From positions 62,849-87,501 of the forward strand of contig DLAJ01000011.1 in the NCBI GenBank assembly GCA_002493905.1: a stretch of 24,653 nucleotides of DNA. Reading direction: 5' to 3'. Below are positions 1-7,600 of this stretch, piece by piece. This DNA comes from Lachnospiraceae bacterium UBA7050. Lineage in GTDB: Bacteria; Bacillota; Clostridia; Lachnospirales; Lachnospiraceae. The first letter of the stretch is position 1; every line of letters begins with the position of its first letter. A program made the translations under genes and the position numbers. The notes under the pieces are model-generated. The model was given only the letters and a program-made list of their open reading frames with translations, was not told the origin of the DNA and did no database searches.

Positions 1-839
1 ACAAGCAGGAAACAGGGCAGATGCAGGCGGACAGGCAGGGTACGGGACGGACGCAGCCTGATATGCCGGACGCAGACGCACAGCCGGAAGACCGGATGGC
101 ATGGTGGGCGTGGATCCTTTGGGGCATTGTCATTGCATCCGTGCTTGCGCAGATGGTTTTTTTCTACTTTAATAATCATATGAACGGCGATGATTCTTAT
201 TATATCGCGCAGTCGGTCATCACAGACCTGATGGACACGATGTATCAGAGGGATGCCTATACGGGCACGCCGATGGGGCTGGATGTACGGCATGCGCTAT
301 CCGTGCTTCCGATTTTTGTGACATGGGTCGGACGTGTCTGCGGTGTTCACGCGGCAACTGCGGCGCACGCGGTTTTGGGACCGGTGTTTCTTGCGGTATG
401 CTGCGGTGCATATGTGCTTTTAGGTAGGGCGCTGTTTAAGGGAAAGCGCAGTATGGTGCCGTTATTTGTTCTGCTTGTCCAGATTTGGTATCTTTGGGGA
501 AATATATCGATTTATACGCCTGAGACGTTTTTATATACAAGAACATGGCAGGGGAAAGCGGTATTTGCCAATATTATCCTGCCGGTTGCGTTTTACCTCT
601 TATATCGTCTGTTCACGGAATGGAAAAACATTTATATGGTGCTGCTGTTTCTACTGAGCATTGCGGGAATTTTCACGACGACCGCATCCGTTTATCTGTT
701 GTCCATGCTCTATGGCATTGCGGCGCTGTACTGCCTGATCACGAGGCGGCAATGGAAAAAATTTCTATATGTAGCGGTCTGCGCCGTCCCTGCTTTTGCG
801 TATGGACTGGTTTATATCTGGCTGCTGCGGACGTGGTGA
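1..839 (+). CDS. Polytopic membrane protein, DUF6077-like (5' end uncertain, probably partial)
   Basis: The first ATG in view is at 21, but the frame is open to the left edge, so the true start may lie outside the window. From 21 the protein is 272 aa. About eight hydrophobic segments are visible near residues 28-50, 92-110, 115-138, 145-163, 179-199, 203-222, 224-241 and 247-268. After the first segment comes an acidic/aromatic motif NGDDSYYIAQ followed by DAYTG, and near residues 174-180 RTWQGKA. This combination resembles large membrane proteins of Lachnospiraceae polysaccharide loci (DUF6077 type), possibly glycosyltransferase-C-like or polymer-handling proteins; the family name is from memory. 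It is followed 80 nt later by another membrane protein, likely in the same operon. The function is unknown. Confidence 0.7.
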   Translation, partial: KQETGQMQADRQGTGRTQPDMPDADAQPEDRMAWWAWILWGIVIASVLAQMVFFYFNNHMNGDDSYYIAQSVITDLMDTMYQRDAYTGTPMGLDVRHALSVLPIFVTWVGRVCGVHAATAAHAVLGPVFLAVCCGAYVLLGRALFKGKRSMVPLFVLLVQIWYLWGNISIYTPETFLYTRTWQGKAVFANIILPVAFYLLYRLFTEWKNIYMVLLFLLSIAGIFTTTASVYLLSMLYGIAALYCLITRRQWKKFLYVAVCAVPAFAYGLVYIWLLRTW

Positions 840-919
840 AGAGATACAAAAGGAAAAACGGTGAAACGGAGCGGCTGGCGTTTTACCTTTGAAAAGACAG
901 AGAGGAATGGTGGAGGCGC

Positions 920-1738
920 ATGAAGGAAACAATACAGGTTATCATAGATACGCTTCGCGGTTACCGGGGAGAGAGCCTTTATCTGACATGGTATCTGCTT
1001 GCAGTTTTCTATTTGTTTTTTTCGGAAAAAGAGAAACAGAAGCGTCTGCTGTTTTTATATGTACCGCTTACAGTGCTCCTTCTGTTTGTGTTTCCGCCGA
1101 CGGCGTATGTTGTGATACACACGGTCATGGACAACGAGATCTTTTACCGGCAGCTCTGGCTGCTTCCGTGCGCGGCAACGGTCTGCTATGCAGTCTGCCA
1201 CGCGGTTCTGAATGCAAAATATGGAGTTTGGAAAGTGCTTGTATGCGCGGCGGGAATTTTGGTTATGATGGCAGGGGGGAGCAATGTGTTCCGAAACGGA
1301 AATTATACACCGGCACAAAATCCCCAGCATCTTCCGCAGGCTGCGATCAATGTGTGTGATGAGATTCTGAACGATGATGTTGAGTATATGGTGGTGGCGG
1401 CGTTCCCGCTAAGCCTGATTGAGTATACAAGACAGTATACGGCGGAGATTGTGTCTCCCTATGGGCGGCCGGTCATCATTGATAAATGGCATGCGCATCA
1501 TGCGCTTTATGATGCGATTGAATCACCGGTTCTGAATGCGGAAGAGCTTGCGGCACTGGCGCGCGCCGACAGGACGGAGTGTATTGTCGTACACAGTATG
1601 AAGCAGATGGACGGAAATATGGAAGATTATTCCTTTTACCGTGTCGCGACAGTGGACGGATATGATATTTACATGGAGGAATGGCTTGCAGAGCGGCATA
1701 ACGGGTTTACTTTCCCAGATGATAAGGGGCAGGAGTGA
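920..1738 (+). CDS. Membrane protein with four TM segments and a soluble C-terminal domain
   Basis: A 272-aa protein. Hydrophobic segments lie near residues 20-35, 43-66, 77-97 and 102-119. A soluble region of about 150 residues follows and reads like an alpha/beta domain, with strands such as EYMVVAAFPLSL, AEIVSPYG and TECIVVHSM and the ending YDIYMEEW. GGAGG at 912-916 lies only three bases before the ATG, so the spacing is short but usable. The polytopic N-terminus follows directly on the upstream membrane protein. The pair could be two halves of an ancestral single polytopic protein, or two partners of one complex. I do not recognise a named family. Position next to a UDP-sugar epimerase suggests a part in surface polysaccharide metabolism; that is inference only. 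Confidence 0.75.
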   Translation: MKETIQVIIDTLRGYRGESLYLTWYLLAVFYLFFSEKEKQKRLLFLYVPLTVLLLFVFPPTAYVVIHTVMDNEIFYRQLWLLPCAATVCYAVCHAVLNAKYGVWKVLVCAAGILVMMAGGSNVFRNGNYTPAQNPQHLPQAAINVCDEILNDDVEYMVVAAFPLSLIEYTRQYTAEIVSPYGRPVIIDKWHAHHALYDAIESPVLNAEELAALARADRTECIVVHSMKQMDGNMEDYSFYRVATVDGYDIYMEEWLAERHNGFTFPDDKGQE

Positions 1739-1816
1739 CTGCGTCCGGTATCGGAAGAGTGCCGTATGGAGTAATGCAAATGTGGAGCACTGAAAAGGAA
1801 AGCGAGGAGTATGGTG

Positions 1817-2812
1817 ATGAAAGAACTGGATACAGCAAAAACATATCTGATTACGGGAGGAGCGGGGTTTATCGGCTATTTTTTGTCGAAACGCCTTTTG
1901 GAGCGCGGAGCGCGCGTGATCGGATTTGACAACCTGACGGATTACTATGATGTAAAATTGAAGGAGGAACGGCTGAAACACCTGATGCAGTATGGGGAGT
2001 ATACGTTTTATAAAGGAAACATGGCAGAAGCGGAGGATGTGAATGCGGTATTTGAAAAATACCGGCCGGATATTGTCGTCAACCTTGGAGCGCAGGCGGG
2101 CGTGCGGTACAGTATTGATAATCCTGAATCTTATATAGAATCTAACATCATCGGGTTTTTCAGAATTTTGGAAGCATGCCGTCATTATCCGGTGCATCAT
2201 CTGGTCTATGCGTCGTCCAGTTCTGTTTACGGCGGGAATGATAAGGTCCCGTTTGAGACAACGGATATGGTGGACCGCCCGGTCAGTCTGTATGCGGCGA
2301 CTAAAAAGTCGGATGAGCTCATGGCGTACGCTTACTGCAAACTGTACGGCATCAGAGCGACGGGTTTAAGGTTCTTTACGGTATACGGACCGATGGGACG
2401 GCCGGACATGGCATATTTTAAGTTTGCCAAAAAGATTATGGATGGCGAACCGATCCAGGTCTATAACAATGGCGATATGATGCGCGACTTTACTTATATT
2501 GACGATGTTGTGACCGGAGTTGTGAATATTCTGTGCAATCCGCCCAAAGAAGACGATCTGGGAGCCGCTTATAAAATTTATAACATTGGGAACCACAAGC
2601 CGGTCAGACTGATGGACTTTATTGAGACGCTGGAGCGCTGTCTCGGCAGGGAGGCAGTCAAAGAATACCTCCCGATGCAGCCCGGAGACGTATACCAGAC
2701 GTATGCGGATGTATCAGAACTGATGCGTGATTTTGACTTTAAGCCCGATACGCCGATTGAGGACGGTCTGAAAGAGTTTGTGGCATGGTTTAAGGACTAC
2801 TACCATTATTGA
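1817..2812 (+). CDS. UDP-glucuronate 4-epimerase (NAD-dependent SDR)
   Basis: Predicted to interconvert UDP-glucuronate and UDP-galacturonate in the cytoplasm, supplying galacturonic acid for surface glycans. It is an extended short-chain dehydrogenase: the NAD-binding GGAGFIG lies at residues 14-20, the Ser-rich strand before the active site is SSSSVYG, and catalytic YAATK follows (Tyr159, Lys163). Family-typical stretches GAQAGVRYSIDNP, RFFTVYGPMGRPDMA and MRDFTYIDDV point to the CapI/GAE group rather than GalE. Length (331 aa) is normal. An ATG at 1811 is in frame, but AGGAG (1805-1809) would sit one base from it. The ATG at 1817 has a seven-base spacing, so I chose it. The 3' end overlaps the convergent minus-strand gene by seven bases. 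Confidence 0.9.
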   Translation: MKELDTAKTYLITGGAGFIGYFLSKRLLERGARVIGFDNLTDYYDVKLKEERLKHLMQYGEYTFYKGNMAEAEDVNAVFEKYRPDIVVNLGAQAGVRYSIDNPESYIESNIIGFFRILEACRHYPVHHLVYASSSSVYGGNDKVPFETTDMVDRPVSLYAATKKSDELMAYAYCKLYGIRATGLRFFTVYGPMGRPDMAYFKFAKKIMDGEPIQVYNNGDMMRDFTYIDDVVTGVVNILCNPPKEDDLGAAYKIYNIGNHKPVRLMDFIETLERCLGREAVKEYLPMQPGDVYQTYADVSELMRDFDFKPDTPIEDGLKEFVAWFKDYYHY

Positions 2813-3822
2813 ACAAATTGTCTGTGCTCAACAAAGTCAATGACTTTATCGGCAATCAGACTGCGGGTATTGTCATTGACATGTATGTCGTCCACCAGAT
2901 ATTCCTGCGCATTGTCGGCATTCAGCGGAATGCCGAAATACATATCGAGGAAGGATGCGCCGATCATTTCACACATGGCGCGCAGGGCGACCACATAACC
3001 GCCGAGGTTCTCATCCGATGCGCCGACCCGCCGCAGGTCTCCGGGGCTTAATGTGCCGTTGCCCTCGTCATAAAAGCAGAATGTCGGTGAAATGACGACA
3101 AAGCGGATATGGGGATACGCCTCGTGGATAACGTCGATTCCGGTATAGAGCGCTCCGGTCATTGCACAGACAGCTTTTTCATTCGCGACGTCTGTTGTCT
3201 GTCTGCCGTTTAGATAGTCGTAGGTTCCATAAGCCAGAAAAATCATATCAATCTGGTTAAAGTCGATCATTTGAAGCTGCGTGATTGCAGAGTCAAAGGA
3301 CGGATCGTAAATATCTGCCTGTGTTTTGTAAGCGTCAAGCAGCGTAAAATCTCCCGATCTGATACAGTATGCAATACGTGCGAAGGAAAAAGCATCCGTG
3401 GCATATTCTTCGTTGAAGGACTCGTAACGGCTTGCATAGCAGGAGCCGGGAAACGGGCAGCTATATACGGTTGCGCCGGTAGCGGCGGCAGTCCGTACAG
3501 GGATGCTGCTCTCTTGTGGACCGTAAGAAACAATATCGTCTCCCAGGAATAATATCTGTGTTTCGCTGTCGTCGCGTCCGGCGAGCAGTTCAGAATTCAT
3601 TGCGCAGTAATAATCCATGGATTCAGACTGCAGTGAGGATTCGTCTTCAGGATTGTCAAAATGATAGCGCGTGCCTTTATCCCAAATGATAATTTTAGCG
3701 ATACAAAAAATAATCACAACAATGATAGCGGCAAGCGGGATTAATATTAAAAGGCGCTGACCCGAAAAAAAGCCTGTCCTTTCAGTCTCATTATCGTATT
3801 CTTCGTCAATCGGATGTCTCAT
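2806..3822 (-). CDS. Membrane-anchored SGNH/GDSL-like protein lacking the catalytic Ser
   Basis: A 338-aa protein with a short cytoplasmic N-terminus, one transmembrane helix (about residues 23-47) and an extracellular domain. The domain has the order of SGNH hydrolase blocks: ILFLGDD (90-96) for block I, AYGTYDY (197-203) for block III and DDIHVND (311-317) for block V. Asp311 and His314 match the catalytic DxxH pair. The nucleophile Ser of GDS is Asp96 and the Asn of GxND is Tyr201, so it should not act as a standard esterase. SGNH proteins in such loci often add or remove O-acetyl groups on cell-wall glycans; this one may bind rather than cleave, or use altered chemistry. AAGGA lies eight bases before the ATG, and a promoter is visible at 3912-3939. 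It converges on the epimerase gene. Confidence 0.75.
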   Translation of the reverse strand: MRHPIDEEYDNETERTGFFSGQRLLILIPLAAIIVVIIFCIAKIIIWDKGTRYHFDNPEDESSLQSESMDYYCAMNSELLAGRDDSETQILFLGDDIVSYGPQESSIPVRTAAATGATVYSCPFPGSCYASRYESFNEEYATDAFSFARIAYCIRSGDFTLLDAYKTQADIYDPSFDSAITQLQMIDFNQIDMIFLAYGTYDYLNGRQTTDVANEKAVCAMTGALYTGIDVIHEAYPHIRFVVISPTFCFYDEGNGTLSPGDLRRVGASDENLGGYVVALRAMCEMIGASFLDMYFGIPLNADNAQEYLVDDIHVNDNTRSLIADKVIDFVEHRQFVQ

Positions 3823-3911
3823 AAAGCTTGTCCTTTCTGATTTGTATTTGTCTGTATGAATTGCCAGATCAGTCTGTATCTATTGTTAGCATGGAACCAT
3901 GTCCCTATTCT

Positions 3912-3939
3912 ATTATATTTTTGCGGTTATGTCCATCAA
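3912..3939 (-). promoter_or_regulatory. Sigma-A-type promoter of the SGNH-like gene
   Basis: Read on the minus strand: -35 TTGATG (3934-3939), a 16-base spacer, and a perfect -10 TATAAT (3912-3917). It lies about 90 bases before the start codon at 3822. No other gene lies between. Confidence 0.6.
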
Positions 3940-4006
3940 AAAAGACATCCGCATGGATCAATAAGCCGGATATAAATGCGTAATGGTATCAGCCGGAAAA
4001 AACAAT

Positions 4007-4039
4007 AAAAAGACCAGCCGGTCGAAGGCTGGTCTTTTT
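4007..4039 (-). terminator. Rho-independent terminator of the zinc-ribbon gene
   Basis: A perfect 13-bp stem with arms 4007-4019 and 4027-4039 (GACCAGCC paired with GGCTGGTC, extended by A5/T5) closes a seven-base loop. On the minus strand the stem is followed by a T-rich run, as expected for the gene ending at 4110. The symmetrical A and T runs would also allow it to act on the plus strand. Confidence 0.85.
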
Positions 4040-4109
4040 ATGCTGAAAGCATTTCATAGAAAAACAAAATGGTCAGGACATCTGGTGTCCCTTGGCGCAG
4101 AACGTTCTG

Positions 4110-4397
4110 TTATACGGAAAGCTCTGCGTCAGTCTGGGAGGCTCTGTTTGCCTCCTGAAGCTTCTTATACCATTTACTATATTTATACATGCGGTAATGT
4201 GCGGACAACTGCTCTAAAACCTCGTCGTTCTGGCAGTCACGCCGAAATAATTCGCGTTCTTCGCGATCCATGCTCACATATTCCATATATGGTATCCGAA
4301 GCTCAGTCAGGCGCTGTTCACATTTCGGACAATACATTTTATGTCCGTTCAGCATATGAATTCTGGAACATTGCTTACAATAATGTACATACATCAT
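4110..4397 (-). CDS. Small zinc-ribbon protein
   Basis: A 95-aa protein with two Cys pairs, CKQC (7-10) and CPKC (23-26), separated by 12 residues, giving a zinc-ribbon or rubredoxin-like knuckle. A charged, mostly helical tail follows, rich in Arg, Lys, Glu and Tyr. No membrane segment or catalytic motif is visible. Such proteins commonly act as nucleic-acid or protein-binding modules, but nothing here identifies the partner. The gene is a single transcription unit: promoter candidate at 4448-4476, AGAGGA ribosome site a few bases before the ATG, and a strong terminator at 4007-4039. It is divergent from the large GH25 gene, and both flank the palindrome at 4546-4573. Confidence 0.75.
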   Translation of the reverse strand: MMYVHYCKQCSRIHMLNGHKMYCPKCEQRLTELRIPYMEYVSMDREERELFRRDCQNDEVLEQLSAHYRMYKYSKWYKKLQEANRASQTDAELSV

Positions 4398-4447
4398 AAT
4401 TTTATCCTCTTTCCTGCAAAGACAGAAAATGTAAAAGCGGTACTACG

Positions 4448-4476
4448 ATTGTGTACGTTCTTGCGATAAATGTCAA
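4448..4476 (-). promoter_or_regulatory. Promoter of the zinc-ribbon gene
   Basis: On the minus strand: a perfect -35 TTGACA (4471-4476), a 17-base spacer, and -10 CACAAT (4448-4453), which matches four of six consensus bases. It lies about 50 bases upstream of the ATG at 4397. Confidence 0.5.
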
Positions 4477-4545
4477 GGGTAACGCGATAAATAACGGAAA
4501 AAAATGTCACAAACCAAATGATTTTGCGTGCGTCTAATATACAGA

Positions 4546-4573
4546 CGGATAAAATTGCATGCAATTTTATCCG
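4546..4573. promoter_or_regulatory. Perfect 28-bp palindrome in the divergent promoter region
   Basis: The half-site CGGATAAAATTGCA is followed directly by its exact reverse complement, with no loop and no mismatch. It lies 16 bases upstream of the candidate -35 for the large GH25 gene and about 70 bases upstream of the -35 of the divergent zinc-ribbon gene. The lack of a loop and of a downstream T run argues against a terminator and for the binding site of a dimeric regulator. The regulator cannot be identified from this window. Confidence 0.6.
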
Positions 4574-4589
4574 AAAAAGGTATCTTTGG

Positions 4590-4618
4590 TTGCTTAAAGA
4601 AACAGAAAATGGTAAAAT
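4590..4618 (+). promoter_or_regulatory. Promoter candidate for the GH25/rfb operon
   Basis: -35 TTGCTT (4590-4595), a 17-base spacer, and -10 TAAAAT (4613-4618; five of six consensus bases). Predicted transcription start is near 4625, giving a leader of about 70 bases to the ATG at 4695. It directly follows the 28-bp palindrome. Confidence 0.5.
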
Positions 4619-4694
4619 GGACAGGAAACAGCCGCAGACTTTGTAATAGGAAGTCAGCAGTGCGGCTGCGTAATGTACGGAAATGAGGTTAGAT

Positions 4695-7600
4695 ATGAGT
4701 TACGATCAGAATCGCCAGCGGCAGACATTTGTGCCATACATAGATGAAGGGGAAGAGGAATTATTTGATCCGCTGAATCTTCTGGGTCAATTGACGACGG
4801 TTCGGGATGCGGAGAGACAGGGAGCGGAAGCAGATAGAGGAGAACGGCGCCGGACGGCAGCGGAAGAAGAGAGAGATCCGCATGCAGAGAGAACATCAGT
4901 ATCGGCGGCGGCTTCTGTGCGTAAAAAGAATGCAGAATATGCGAACGCGCCGACGAAAGAAGTGACTTATGAAACAAGCGAGCTTCCGTCTTTGGAAACA
5001 AGCTCGGCGAAAGTATCCGAGGAGGCTGTGCTGCTGCATCGGACGGAGGGAAGCGGACACGGTGCACCGGAGAGAACGCGGATGAAAAGAAGCGTGCGGG
5101 GAGACGGAGGATCAGGAAGCAATATACCGGGAGAACGCGCAGGGAGAAGGATGCCGGCGGACGGACAGGTCCGCCGGAATGCGTCGTCGGCAGCAGGAAC
5201 AGGGAGGCCGTCAGCGGACGGACAGGCCCGCCGGAATGCGTCGTCGGCAGGAACCGGGCGGCCGTCGGCGGACGGACAGGCCCGCCGGAATGCGCCGTCA
5301 GCAGGAACCGGGCGGCCGTCGGCGGACGGACAGGTACGAAGAAGTGCGGGCAGAAACGGGGCATCGGCGGGAGCCGGCACAGCGGCAAACGGTGCGCAGA
5401 GAAAACAGCCTGTCAGGCAGTCTGGTCGGCAGTCCGTCCATGCACGGGATAAGGCGTTATGTGACGAGCAGAACCTGGATATGTCCCCGAAGAGGAAACA
5501 AAAAAGCGATGCTTCGTTCGGTGAACGTTTAAGCGCTTTTTTCAGTGAGAAATTTGCATCATTCACAAAAATGGACTGGCTCGTATGCGGAACCGGCGTT
5601 GTGATTCTGCTGGCAGTGATTGTTCTGGGCAGTATCTTTTTCATACGTTCGAGAGCGGACGATGACAGTGTGACGACGATGGAAGACGTGGGACATGCGC
5701 TGGCGGATTTAGGAATTGTCGGCGAAAGCGGTCTTATGGCGGTATCGGATGCGCAGCATGCAGATCAGCCGGTGGTTACTCCTGAACCGGGAACGGATAT
5801 GCCGGATGCGCCGGGAGAAGAGGAAGATCCGGACGCCGTTATTTCGGTGCGCGTGAGTTTAACGTCTGTTGAAAAAGATCTGAAAGTAAAATTTACAAAC
5901 AGTGCGACGGGAAAACTGATCAATAATGCAGCGTTTCAGGTTACACTGACACCGTCTTCGGGGTCTGACATCGTCTATCAGGATGACGATATGGACGGCA
6001 TCATTTATCATAACGCGATGACGCCGGGAACTTATGGCGTGAAGGTAGAGGCGCCGGAGCGGTATGAGATTGTGGAATGCGCCTCCAGCGTGAATGTGCG
6101 TGATACGATCGTATATGAGAAGATTGAAGTTGCTGATGAGATTAAGGCGGAGTCGGAGGTCAACGTTGCGCTCGAGGATACCCAGATGAATGCCGTGATT
6201 GAGCAGGAGACGGTTACGGGAACTCTGACGGATACGGTAGAATGGGTAGAATCCACCAAAACGACGATCAACAACGACGCCGGATATTCGGAAATTCCCA
6301 AAACGGCGATCACGGACCCTGCGCTTGTGGCGGGAAGAACGTTCTATGCACTGGCGTCCAGCAGCGGAACGGGAGAAAACAGCGGGGATACGTCTCCGTC
6401 CGGTCCGACGGAAGAGCCAACGTCGACTGAGACGCCAACGTCAGCACCGACGGCCCCCCCAACGCCGACACCGACTGAGGAACCGACGCCGACACCGACT
6501 GAGGAACCAACACCGACACCGACGGAACCGCCGACGCCAAGTCCGTCACCGACAGAAACACCGACGCCGAGTCCGGCTATATCGGGTGTGACCGTGAAAG
6601 GCGCGCCGTCCGGCAGTGTGGAAATCGGGACGAAGATTGATCTGACGGCGGAAGTGAGTATGAGCAGCGGAACCGCCGCGGACTGTACATACGAATGGAC
6701 GAGCAGTGATCAGAATATCGTGAGCATAACAGGGAACGGCAGTACCGCCTCCGTTACGGCAAAGGCGGCGGGAAGCGCAACGATCACCGTAACCGTAAAG
6801 TCCGCGGGAGGAGAAAAGAATGCGGAGTGCACAATTACGGTAAAAGCTGCTTCGCCAAAGACGATCTCACTGGATAAGACGACGCTTTCCATGGTGCTGG
6901 GCGCAGAAGAAAAGCTGACCGCGACGCTGGAAATGACGGATGGAACCAAATATACGGACAAGGACCATCTGACATGGACAAGCTCGAATCTGAATGTCGT
7001 CACAGTAGATGACGGAAAAATAAAGGCGGTGGGCGCGGGAACGGCGCAGATTACCGTGACGAGTAAGGATAAGAAGGCGGATGGCACTCAGATTACTGTG
7101 ACTTGCAGCGTAACGGTCAGCACATCGCTGTCCATAAAGCTGGACAAGGATAAAACGGATGCGTACACGGGAACCAAGTTTAAGCTTGTTGCAACGGTCA
7201 TCAAAAACGGAGTCACGCAGACCAGTGAGAAGGAGGGCGTCGTTACATGGCAAAGCTCCGATACTTCCATTGCGACTGTGGATCCGAAAACGGGGGAGAT
7301 CACCCCTGTGAAAGCGGGGACGGTCACGATTTCCGCAACGACGGTCGAGAAGGATGAAAAAGACCATCAGCTGACGGTGAGCTGTACGGTGACTGTTAAA
7401 AAGAGAGAGCTTTCCATTAAAATGGATAAAGAGAAAGCGCAGCTTGCTGTCGGAGCAAAAATGACGCTTGTTGCGACCGTCGTAAAAAATGGGACGACAG
7501 CGACCAGTGCGGTAGAAACATGGGTGACGTGGTCCAGTTCTGATCCGTCCATCGCAGAAGTGAATGAGCGGACCGGAGAGGTAAGAGGCGTGAAGGCGGG

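Noticed and set aside
889..1359. Plus-strand ORF of 156 codons overlapping the second membrane protein gene
   Set aside because: It is out of frame with the ORF at 920, which has a better ribosome site and membrane segments; its translation is Cys/Ser/Arg-rich without structure.
3983..4399. Plus-strand ORF opposite the zinc-ribbon gene
   Set aside because: It runs through the terminator hairpin and antisense to the CxxC motifs; no ribosome site or domain.
4654..5644. Minus-strand and alternate-frame ORFs over the repeat-rich start of the large GH25 gene
   Set aside because: They are by-products of the GC-rich 54-nt repeats, which stay open in several frames.
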